Below are positions 55,369-64,000 of a stretch of DNA of 64,000 nucleotides, piece by piece. Location: contig JBBPFI010000001.1 in the NCBI GenBank assembly GCA_037974965.1, positions 1,550,001 through 1,614,000 on the forward strand, written 5' to 3'. How positions within the stretch are numbered: position 1 is the stretch's first letter; the number at the start of each line of letters is the position of its first letter. Both the position numbers and the translations under genes were made by a program. The notes below the pieces were generated by a model. It was not told the origin of the DNA, made no database searches, and worked only from the letters and a program-made list of their open reading frames with translations. The stretch comes from Dacryopinax spathularia. Lineage: Eukaryota; Basidiomycota; Dacrymycetes; Dacrymycetales; Dacrymycetaceae.

Positions 55369-55778
55369 ACCGGACTTGCAGGAATAGATTCAGGCGCACC
55401 TTGCAATGCGCCGAGTCCACCGTATCTTCTCGACAAGCCGAGACTTTCGGCCTAGCAGTCGGAGTCTAACGTGATCTTTCGTCCTCTAATGACCATGGGT
55501 GTGACTGCATAGCGGAATGCTGACTAACTGACTAAGCAGAAAGAACGTGAAACCGAAAGAGGCGTTTGTTTGCGCGTCGCGAAGCGTACTTACACTTTCC
55601 GCCTCTCTCTCTCTCCGGCGTCGTCACTCGCCACCAACCGCAAGGCTAACACGTTGATAACGGCGTGACTCACAATGACGGAAATCTTTACTTATATCTT
55701 GGATGGTAAGAGTCGCCGCGGCTTCCGTGCTCTTTTCTCCCCTTTTCCTCACCTGTTCGGCGCCAACTTGAACCCACA
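55369..55778 (+). promoter_or_regulatory. Upstream region of array gene C
   Basis: Matches the gene B upstream region in order: TGACTAACTGACTAAGCAG (55521-55539), AACGTGAAACCGA, CGTCGTCACTCGCCACCA, GTGACTCACAATGAC (55665-55679). The duplication therefore carried the promoter with the gene. Confidence 0.6.
55529..55539 (+). promoter_or_regulatory. Shared bZIP/Yap-like element upstream of gene C
   Basis: TGACTAAGCAG preceded by a second TGACTAA at 55521-55527, about 250 bp before the gene C start. Confidence 0.5.
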
Positions 55779-55893
55779 ATGGGCGACGCTCCCCCCACTC
55801 CTCCGCCGTCCACGTCTGCCATGGACCCATCGCCTTCTTACTCTGACTTCTTGTATGGAAAGGGACACTCCGCACCAGAGGATGCGCCGATGA
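55675..55893 (+). other. Upstream open reading frame overlapping the gene C start
   Basis: A 72-codon frame starting MTEIFTYILDG, at the same -104 offset and with the same length as the one at gene B. The part over the main gene is constrained by the main frame, so sequence similarity there is not independent evidence. Confidence 0.35.
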
Positions 55894-57779
55894 GGCGGCT
55901 CAGGGACAACATCGGCTGGGGTCTGGATGCGAGCCTCCGCCCCCTCACTGGCTCGCTCTCATACGTGCCGGACATGACCTCGTGGCTTCTCGCGCAGATG
56001 GATTCCCTGGTGAAAGACATGTTGCCGCCTAGCGCTCCGGATTTATTAGAGAGCCTACGAGAATGGAGACAGTCGGCGACACCTGCTGCCTATTCGGAAG
56101 ACGGTCCGGAGGCCCTTCGAAAGGTTGTCATCGAGCTTGCCAAAGACCTTTTCGAACGGCATCTCGCTTTCAAGAAGAAAGGAAGGCGGCCTCTTTCAAG
56201 CGACGGCGATGCATGTGCACAATCGGACGATGGAGGTCCCAGCCGCCCGCTTTCATGTATGGTCCGCACAGAGTACGGGTCGACCGAGAAATTTTTCGGC
56301 TTGCCCGGCGGTCACAATACGATCTGCGGCCTACGAACCGACCGTGTTGGACACCTCGGGCGCACATTCAAGACTTTCATAGTGGGGCTACCGCAGCAAC
56401 GGGCAGATCACTATTTGCCGGAGGTCGTTGAACTCGCCAAATCCGCTGGTGCCTTTCGTATGGGCGTCTCCTCCTCAGAGTACGATGTCAACCATCTAAT
56501 TCAACTAGTGAGTCAGTTCCCCGACCGCAAAGGACGCATATCTCAATCTGACCCACCTCAGGTCGCGGATCTAGCTTCGGATGACAAGCCTTGTAATGTG
56601 CTTCTGACCTCTTATCACACCTCGATGCTGCTGCGACTTTCTCGATATTCCGATCGTCGGATTATAGCATGCTCGGATATCATCAAGGACTGCTCGATCC
56701 TTCCTGCTCTACTGTCCTCGTTGCAGGTCGCGTCCGTGGAACCGTGCGAGTACACCGTGCTCTACCGTGACGCACCCTGGGCTCGCATACCTGCAGTTGC
56801 GGCAAGCCCACCGCCGGGTCCTATAGCTTCTGGAAATCTAAGAGAGAACGCGCAGGAGTTGGAAGATTTATCGGCTCCTAAGGTAGGCCATCATACGGGG
56901 AGCCAGGACGGATATTGACTGTAGTCCAGATTTCACTGGCTTTCGCAGGTGTTGGCGATGATTATGCTTCCGAGCACTATTCTCTCGTGCGCGTAGCTGC
57001 GGGGACGGAACGACCTCATAAATGTTCGCAAGAGGAAGAGGATGATGACATAGATCTGGCTGATGGTTGCTCGCAACGGGAAGAGGATGATGGCACAGAT
57101 TTGGCTGATAATCGTCCGCAATTGGAAGAGTACGATGGGTCAGTCCAAAAGCCCGTACTTGTCGCCTGTCGCCAGATTGGTCACGGCACATGTGGGGAGG
57201 TCTACCTTGCTCACTACGGCCGTTACCGAATAGCAGTCAAGGTGTGCCCCTCTGAGCGAGGGGAGGCGCGCTCCCTCTCCAACGAGTATCAGACATATCT
57301 GCGTATCCGTGCAGCCGGTCTTGAGGGGAAGGTGACGCCTCGTTGCTTTGGGCTATACAAATGTCATCGCATGCTTGTGCTCTTGACGGCGTACTCTGGG
57401 ACGGCCTTAACGACTTTCGAGAATCTTTGCATAGAAGACAGGCGAGTGCCTTTTCCTAAGCCGGTTGCCACTGAGTTCTTGCTGAAAACGCGATTCCAGT
57501 CTGTCGATCTTCCGTGCAGCTAAGTTGCTTGAAGACAATGGAATCAGGCAGAACAGCTTCAGCCCTCGGAACGTCGTCTGCGACGAGAACCATGTGTTTC
57601 GAATCATCGACTTCCATCGCGGCACATATAAGAAAGGTCGGAAAGCCGCCGTCAAATCCATGCGTGACGAGTATTTCCTTCCACCTGGATGGCGTGCGTG
57701 GCGCAACGACAAACTGTACTTGGATTGGCATCATGTTGTCCCAATACCGGAGTCGAACGATCTGCAATCCCCCGACTAA
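55779..57779 (+). CDS. Array gene C: pseudokinase-like protein, type 2
   Basis: Exons 55779-56507, 56562-56882, 56930-57441 and 57500-57779 give 613 aa. The start MGDAPPTPPPSTSAMDPSPS and layout match gene B; exon 2 is almost identical to that of B, while exon 1 differs more. The acidic linker has one extra unit of about 18 aa compared with B (SQREEDDGTDLADNRPQ-type). The kinase-like half shows GHGTCGEVY, IAVKVCP, NEYQTY, then RQNSFSPRNVV and IIDFHRG: the catalytic-loop Asp is Ser, the metal-binding Asn and Asp remain. Intron 3 has a GC donor (gcgagt) and a proper ccag acceptor at 57499. The frame is open throughout. Confidence 0.82.
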
Positions 57780-58229
57780 GTCTGGGCGCTTTACCTAGGG
57801 ATCCTGAGTCATGGCGTTCCATGTACTTTCGTCTGAGTAAAGACCAAAAATGTATATAAAGCTCCCGAGAATAAGCCACAAACTCATACCCCGATGCTCC
57901 AATGTGTTCGTCGTTATGCACAATCGGATAAGGAGTGAGGGAATGGTCGTAACAGCGATCAATCTCGCATTGGGCCGACCTTCTTGGGGCCAGGTAGTCA
58001 TTTGTTCCCGCAAATCTCGGGCGGCGGCATGAGTTACTCACTAACTCCGGCCTCGTGCAACCAGGCTGGCAAGCGCACTCAGCACACGCGTTCCATCTTT
58101 ATAGAAGCTACTAAGAGTCATCCTGACACAGCAGCGGTTGTGATCCACGTATTTTATCTGGAGGATCTTGCTTGCGGACAAGGAATACACAGGCCATCTC
58201 CCTGCGATACCATCCGAGACATCTCCATC
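57780..58229 (+). promoter_or_regulatory. Upstream region of array gene D
   Basis: Contains TATATAAA at 57853-57860, about 370 bp before the D start, and a weaker TTACTCACTAAC at 58034-58045. The exact TGACTAAGCAG of A, B and C was not found. An in-frame open stretch extends upstream of the chosen start without similarity to the other copies. Confidence 0.45.
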
Positions 58230-60133
58230 ATGGGAGATAACCCTCTCAGTGCATCTCCCGTGCTCACCTCTGCATCCTCTTTGCCATCTTATCTGGACTT
58301 TCTTAAGGAGAAGACGTACACGGAATTCGACGCACCCATGTGTGGGCTGTCTCCTGGCTGGGGTCTGAAGCCAGACCTCTACCCACCGACAGGCTCCGTT
58401 GTCTATGACCCCAAAATCGTTCCCTGGCTCACTGAGCAGTTCGAAAACTTGATCAGAGGCCTCCCTGCTCCGGCTGATGATGTACGTGAAAAAATGACCA
58501 AGTGGAGACTCGCAGCAACCAAGGGCGCATATCCTGAGGATGGAGTTGATGCCCTGCTTGGTTTGGTGAGGAGTATGGCGGAAGATATCCTGAAACGACA
58601 CTCTGCGTTCAAGGTCAACACGTCACCATCGAAGGAGACTGAGGTTCCGCCAGCCGATACCGCGGAGAGTCAAAAGGCTAGCAGCGAGAAGGATGACCCT
58701 AGTGACATTAGCGTGGAGGAGCTTTGGCACGTTTCCCCCAAAATGTTCGGTTCTCCCGGAAGGCAGCGAGTACGCAACATTCGAATGGAGCGAGCCTCCA
58801 TGTCAAATGGACGAGGGCTAGGGGCGCATATGACTCTCTTCACCCCGCTCACCCAGGAGCGGGCGGCTGTTTATATCCCCAAAATTCTCGGCCTCGCCAA
58901 GGAGGGCGCTTCCTTCCAGATGGGCGTGTCTTCTTCAAGATTTGACGTCAGCCACCTTCTCCAGCTGGTGCGTCTCGCACTACCGAACATTCATGATAAA
59001 GCTAATCTCCCCTAGATCGCCCGTACAGCCCAGGGAACGGAACCATGCCATATACTCCTCACGTCATATCACACTTCGATATTGCTTCGCCTGTCCCGCT
59101 CCTCTGGAGGTGCATTCATTACATGCTCAGATATCATTAAGGATTGCTTGATCTTGCCTGCCCTGCTGTGTTCGCTTCAGTTCGCATGTCTCGGTCCGAT
59201 CCAGGAGTCTGCGCTGTACAGCGGAGTGCCTTGGTTCTCTTCGTCTCCCAAATCACCTCCTTTGGAACGCGGCCTCGTTCTCTACCGGGACGAGGACAAG
59301 CAGAAAATGACCGATTTCCCATTAGCTCAGGTGTGTTCTTTCCCGCTAGACCCATTCTTGCGCCTGCTTATCACGCAATAGTTCGTCCTTGCTTTTGCGC
59401 CGCTCGGCTCCACTCGCGCAGCAGAACATCATCTTCTCCATCGCACGCAGGGGAAGGCATCTACAACTGATCAGGCCAACTCGACAGATGGGGTCAATAG
59501 CGGAGACCAACCTCTGTTGACTGCCTTCCGTGAGATAGGGGCAGGAACATGCGGCAGAGTGTACTTGGCGCACTATGGTCGACATCATATAGCGGTCAAG
59601 GTGTGCCCTCCTGAAGAGGACGAAGATAGTTCCCTCTTCAATGAGTACGAAATCTATGGACATATTCGCGCGGCCGGCCTCGAGGGAAAGGTGACACCCC
59701 GCTGCTTTGGGCTGTACAAGAATGATGATATGGTTGTCTTGTTGACTGCGTACTCTGGAGTTGCGATATCCGACTTCGGCGAGCTTTCCATAGAGGACAG
59801 GTGAGTTAACGTACTGCCTTTGCGCTTGCAGCTGAGATTCTCTTTTCCAGGCTGTCGATCTTCCGCTGTGCCAAAGCGCTTGAAGATAAGGGTATCTGTC
59901 AGGGGAGCTTCAGCCCTCGAAACGTGGTCTGCGATGAGAACAACATATTCCGCATCATCGACTTTCATCGAGGCACCCTCCAGCGGGATAGGAAAGCCGA
60001 CCTCGAACGCATGCACGAGATCTACTTCGATAGGTTGGAGTTGGACTGGCGGCATGTTGTTCCTCTACCAGAATCGGATGACTCCGACTTGCAAGAGGCG
60101 GCCCCGTCGTCTACTGAAACTGTACCAGAATGA
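58230..60133 (+). CDS. Array gene D: pseudokinase-like protein, type 1
   Basis: Exons 58230-58967, 59016-59330, 59382-59800 and 59851-60133 give 584 aa; splice positions and phases equal those of A, B and C. The start MGDNPLSASPVLTSASSLPS was chosen by alignment with B and C. GWGLKPDLYPPTGSVVYDPK and HILLTSYHTSILLRLSRSSG with CSDIIKDCLILPALLCSLQ mark the N-terminal region. The kinase-like half shows GAGTCGRVY, IAVKVCPPEEDEDSSLFNEY, VLLTAYSG, CQGSFSPRNVV and IIDFHRG. Again Ser stands for the catalytic-loop Asp. Intron 3 has a normal GT donor. The tail adds EAAPSSTETVPE. Confidence 0.85.
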
Positions 60134-60548
60134 CCAATAACAATGCCTTTGTCCTAAGCTAACATAAAACATCAGTGCAGTCCATACCTCACAGTTCACA
60201 GCACCGGTAGTATTGGAGCCAAACTACGGCACTGTAGTAGGAGACAGCGATGACGTTTCTAGGGGACAGCGGGGATACACGTTCTGCTCCCGGGATTGCT
60301 GGGCAGATGGAGCAGAACGGACTCGGACAACCTCTTATCAACTGATCGCATGCCAGATATCCACCATGAAAATCCGTATGCTTCTCTCACCAAAGTTATC
60401 CAAGCGGGTCTGGTGCTCGGGCAGAGAGCTTGGAGATAACGCGTCTACACTTCTTCCTGGCTAAGAGACATATCATCAACAGCCGACCAAGGCGAAGACG
60501 ACAGCGAACTGACCGGGATTTACGAACGCACACTCGTCTGCGGCCACG
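60134..60548 (+). promoter_or_regulatory. Upstream region of the allantoate-permease-like gene
   Basis: Intergenic, no gene seen. The sequence no longer resembles the array spacers, so the array ends at gene D. Confidence 0.4.
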
Positions 60549-62288
60549 ATGTCGCCTGATATCGAGAAGCAAAGTTCCAAGGGGTTGACACCCGTTGCAT
60601 CTATACGTGCTGAAGAGGTCCATGGACACGCCCTAACTACTGCAGGGATCTCAGAGGAGGAGGAGAGGAAGCTGCTGTGGAAGCTGGACCTGCACATTGC
60701 GCCCGTGTTGTGCGGTCTATATCTGCTGAGCTTCCTTGATCGTTCAAACATAGGCAACGCGGTGAGTACTCGCAGATTCGCTGTCGAGGAAGGAAGCTCA
60801 TTGGTATACAGGCCGTTGCAGGCTTGACCACCGATCTTCGATTACCCACCAATGGCCTGAATGTGGCTACGTCGATCTTCTACGTCACATACGTAACATT
60901 CGAGCTTCCCAGTGCGGCGTTCCTCAAGCGCTTCGGTCCGAGTCGGATGATTCCAGCTATCATCATCGCTTGGGGCTTGGTCATCCTGTTCAGCGGCTTC
61001 ATGAGCACGTACGGAGGACTCATCGCAACGCGTTTGATTCTGGGATGTTGCGAGGCGGCTCTGTTCCCTTGTATGAGCCTCTATTTGACCATGTTCTATC
61101 GGTGCGCAATGATCTATGATCATGGTGGCACCGCGCTTACGCACGCATACATAGACGGCATGAGCTCGCTCGTCGAACGGCATACCTGTTCATCGCCGCT
61201 GCCTTATCAGGCGCGTTCGGCGGTTTACTGGCAGCGGCTATACTAAAGATGGAAGGCATCGGGGGGCGACGAGGCTGGCAATGGCTCTACATATTGGAAG
61301 GGCTCGTCTCCGTTTTATACGGCATCAGCGTGATTTGGCTGTTATCGGATAGCCCCGAAAAGGCATGGTATCTAAACGACAGAGACCGTGAGCTCATGCG
61401 GTATGTGCACGGCTCGACCTGTTATTCGTTAAGTAACCCAAATTCAGCATTCGGCAAGGACAAGACGCCTCATATGTCGGCGATTCCGACATGTCGTGGG
61501 CAGAATCCAAACGCGCAATCAAGGACATCAAGGTCTATCTGAGCGGATTTTGTCAACTCGGCGTAGACACGTGTCTATTCGGATTCTCGACTTTCCTCCC
61601 GGTAATTATCAAGGCACAGTCAGCGAGCTACTCGACTATCCAAATACAGCTCCTGACGGTCCCAGTATACGCTTGGGCCGCTTTGATCTATATCTCCCTT
61701 GCGGTGCTCTCCGATCGCATCAATAGGCGGGCAGCGATTATGATACCTTGCGCTTTGGTGTCGATGTGAGTGGAATAAGCCAGCCTAGTAGTGGGCGATT
61801 GCTCATGTCCTGGAAGGATTGGCTATATCATCCTGCTGACAGTCCACACCAACCCCGGCGTGGAATATTTTGCGACGTTCCTTATCGGTACCGGCATATA
61901 TCTCGTATGTGATCATGGAACGGTCCTTGTTTATAATTGATGTGCTCATTGGTCTTAGTGCGTCGGCCTGAATGTGACCTGGTTAAACCAGAACCAAGCT
62001 GGCCACCACAAACGCGCAACAGCGATCGGCATGCAACAGTTCATGGGCAACTGCGGGGGCGTCATTGCCGGTCAAATATATGTTTCCTCCGGATCGCCCG
62101 ACTACATCGTTGGACACGCGGTCTCGCTGGCGGGGATGGCCTGGGCCGCGTGCGGTTTCTTTGCGATGTACTTGTTGCTAAGGCACCAGAATGCCCGCAA
62201 GGATCGATTGACTAAAGAAGAGATGGAGGAGATGGACAGTCAGGCGGTGAAAGGCGACGCGCACTATTCCTTCCGATTTTGCTATTAG
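60549..62288 (+). CDS. MFS transporter, anion:cation symporter family (Dal5/Tna1-like)
   Basis: It starts MSPDIEKQSSKGLTPVASIR with a polar N-terminus, then KLLWKLDLHIAPVLCGLYLL and SFLDRSNIGNA, the signature of the ACS family (allantoate, nicotinate, pantothenate carriers). FELPSAAFLKRFGPSRMIPA, GLIATRLILGCCEAALFPC and GWQWLYILEGLVSVLYG follow. The second half has DTCLFGFSTFLPVII and ATAIGMQQFMGNCGGVIAGQ. About 12 helices after five introns, all frames open. It would carry small carboxylates across the plasma membrane; the substrate is not readable from sequence. Confidence 0.9.
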
Positions 62289-63627
62289 ACGTCTCGGCTG
62301 CCGTAATCTCACGAAGCTGCGTACGTCTTTGTGCCCCATATTGATGACGATCCGATATCTACACGTTATGCTTCTTTACCCGATTGGCTCGAGTTCCTGG
62401 CAACTGTTCTTCTTGTCTTCCCATGAATCGTCATGCCGCCATTTCAAATGGCTCGGACCGAACAAACCGACTGCCATTTGAGGACGACGGGTCGCTTTGT
62501 TCTTTTCCTTGGCTGGTCGCTTGGCAGAAAATCGACCATGGAATATGTATATCAACATCGCTCTAATAGCTTTACAACACGACTCTCGTACGGCTGGTGA
62601 TCCGGTTGGTCCAGACAAGAGCTCGTTATCGTATCGTGGCGGCAACGATCCAAGCCGACGTGATGCCAAGATGCGAGCCGGATACTAGTCCGGAACACAC
62701 CCGTCTAGACAAGAAGTTGTTGATGTTGGTGTTTCATGAAAGAGCGTTACATGCTAGGCTTCTTGTGCCTGATCGGGCGAACGAGAAGAGACCACTACGC
62801 CACCACCGTGCTCTCGGTTGGCCGGACCGGTTCTGGATTTGCGACAAGCTGCGCCGCAACCATGCGAGTTGGGACCAACATCACCGGAGAAGTAAGTCAA
62901 GGAAGAAGCACGGGAAGGTGCGCCTCTCGAGACGCGTCACACGGCGGTACTTCAACGTCCCGAAGCGGCCAGTTTCAGGAGCCTAAGCTTCATCATCGCT
63001 CGGACCAAAAGTCATGCGCCGGGCATCAGGGTCGTGCAAAACCATTTTCCTGGAAGCTTATTGGGCAAACTCTCGCTTGGAAGCGAATGGCCAGGCAGCC
63101 CAAATGCGGGTAACCGCTGAGCTGAGGTTCCGCGTGCGCGTGTCCAGACTAGAAAGATGATCGACGGTGATGAGGTATGCCAAGCGGGGAACGGGCGCTC
63201 GGACCGACCTTCCGGACCCTTTCGCGCCCCTTCCCGCATGGGCACTCGCATTCTTCGCTTTGACCCTTTAGAGTTGCCCGCGGGGTGAAGTCAACGCGGG
63301 TTGCCTTGGCTTTCCTTTTTCGTCCTCTCATTGCGGGGTATTTCCCCGGCTTTCACCCGCAACGCCTATCGCCCCACCCGGGGCCCCTCCCACCTTCCCC
63401 GGTTTCATCGCTGTCCGTCGCGACACATCACTCACCCGTGGGCTGACGCGCCCACGTTCCTGGCCAAGCCCATTGCCCGCATAGGAAAATGTTCACTTCG
63501 CGAACTGATTCTTGACCTTCTCTGGATCCGTGCCCGAAGCGATATAAAGTGGAGAGCTCTACAAGGATGGAGGCGTTCCTGGCGTTGGCACACCCGGCGC
63601 AGTTGCCCCTCCCTTACTTTGCCCACT
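62289..63627. other. Intergenic, 1.3 kb, upstream of a sugar-transporter-like gene
   Basis: No gene supported. The part near 63360-63400 is C-rich with CCCCGG and CCGGGGCCCC, resembling Mig1/CreA-type GC boxes (weak). Short open frames lack motifs. Confidence 0.45.
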
Positions 63628-64000
63628 ATGTCGTCTGCACACCACGAAAAACCTGAGGACACCTACGTCGAGGATTCCAAGCTCCATGGAAGTGAGCGCG
63701 AGGGTTCCTACACCCATGAGGGCAAGAAGGAGCTGTTCCCAACGGGTCGTCGAATGACCTCGGTCGAGAAACAGGAAGCGCTTAGGTTGGCGGAGATGGC
63801 GGATCCCGGTTACAAGGCCTTCTCCTACCGTGGCTTCATCTTCGCTCTCTATGTCCTTTGCGTCTGCTGCTGCTCCGGTGATAACGGCATGGATCCAACG
63901 GTGATGAGCGCCATCAACTCGATGACCCAGTTCCAGTCATATTTCGGCATCCCCGCTGCATCTGGCGTTCCTAAGACTGGTGAGCTCTCTCTCGGGGACA
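63628..64000 (+). CDS. MFS sugar-transporter-like protein, 5' part
   Basis: The start MSSAHHEKPEDTYVEDSKLH has a long polar N-terminus, then EKQEALRLAEMADPGYKAFS and the first helix YRGFIFALYVLCVCCCSGDN. GMDPTVMSAINSMTQFQSYF, with the GxDxxxMxxIN pattern, is the first loop of hexose/lactose permease-like MFS carriers in basidiomycetes. The first exon ends at PKTG with GTGAGC from 63980; the rest lies beyond the window. Confidence 0.8.
   Translation, partial: MSSAHHEKPEDTYVEDSKLHGSEREGSYTHEGKKELFPTGRRMTSVEKQEALRLAEMADPGYKAFSYRGFIFALYVLCVCCCSGDNGMDPTVMSAINSMTQFQSYFGIPAASGVPKTGELSLGD

Noticed and set aside
57984-58229. Upstream extension of array gene D
   Set aside because: Open frame without similarity to the other copies; the start was set at MGDNPL by alignment with B and C.
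1-64000. CRISPR array, rRNA genes or bacterial operons
   Set aside because: Introns throughout, eukaryote-specific complexes and lack of regular spacer-repeat structure rule these out; the 9-bp minisatellite is not a CRISPR.

Overview
The window looks like nuclear DNA of a basidiomycetous yeast, most likely a tremellomycete (class inferred, not proven). It is GC-rich and densely packed, with many GT-AG introns of about 45-65 bp inside conserved eukaryotic genes (calcineurin B, TRA1, MSS1, TXNDC9). It also holds TTAGGG repeats, a Harbinger transposon and an intron-containing serine tRNA.

Layout. 1-2.7 kb: 3' end of a kynurenine aminotransferase gene, tRNA-Ser(UGA), calcineurin B. 2.7-8.1 kb: sparse DNA around one disordered-protein gene. 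8.1-19.5 kb: TRA1 on the minus strand. 19.87-22.79 kb: a Harbinger transposon with TTA target duplications, matching terminal repeats and two open genes, inserted between TRA1 and a gene for a seven-helix membrane protein with a long tail (23.1-25.5 kb). 25.9-26.65 kb: a foldback-type repeat element with 9-bp minisatellite blocks and interstitial telomere repeats. 26.9-49.5 kb: ordinary genes, mostly in divergent or convergent pairs: NDUFA4-like protein, membrane heme-binding protein, isochorismatase-family hydrolase, hydantoin-racemase-like protein, SDR, PAC3-like chaperone, oxidoreductase with a huge disordered N-terminus, NTF2-like protein, AIF/AMID-like oxidoreductase, TXNDC9, trans-sulfuration enzyme, MSS1, START protein and a secreted GH16 glucanase.

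50.0-60.1 kb is the most unusual part. Five paralogous units lie head to tail (called A, B, X, C, D here). Four are full-length four-exon genes for about 580-610 aa proteins; X is a truncated, decayed copy. Each full-length protein joins an unrecognised N-terminal region of about 340 aa to a divergent protein-kinase fold. That fold keeps the glycine loop, the lysine, the metal-binding Asn and the DFG-type Asp, but carries Ser where the catalytic-loop Asp should be. Copies alternate between two types, share a bZIP-like promoter motif (A, B, C), and differ in linker repeats and splice sites.

60.5-64 kb: an allantoate-permease-like MFS transporter and the start of a sugar-transporter-like gene that runs off the window.

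All calls come from reading the sequence; no database search was run.
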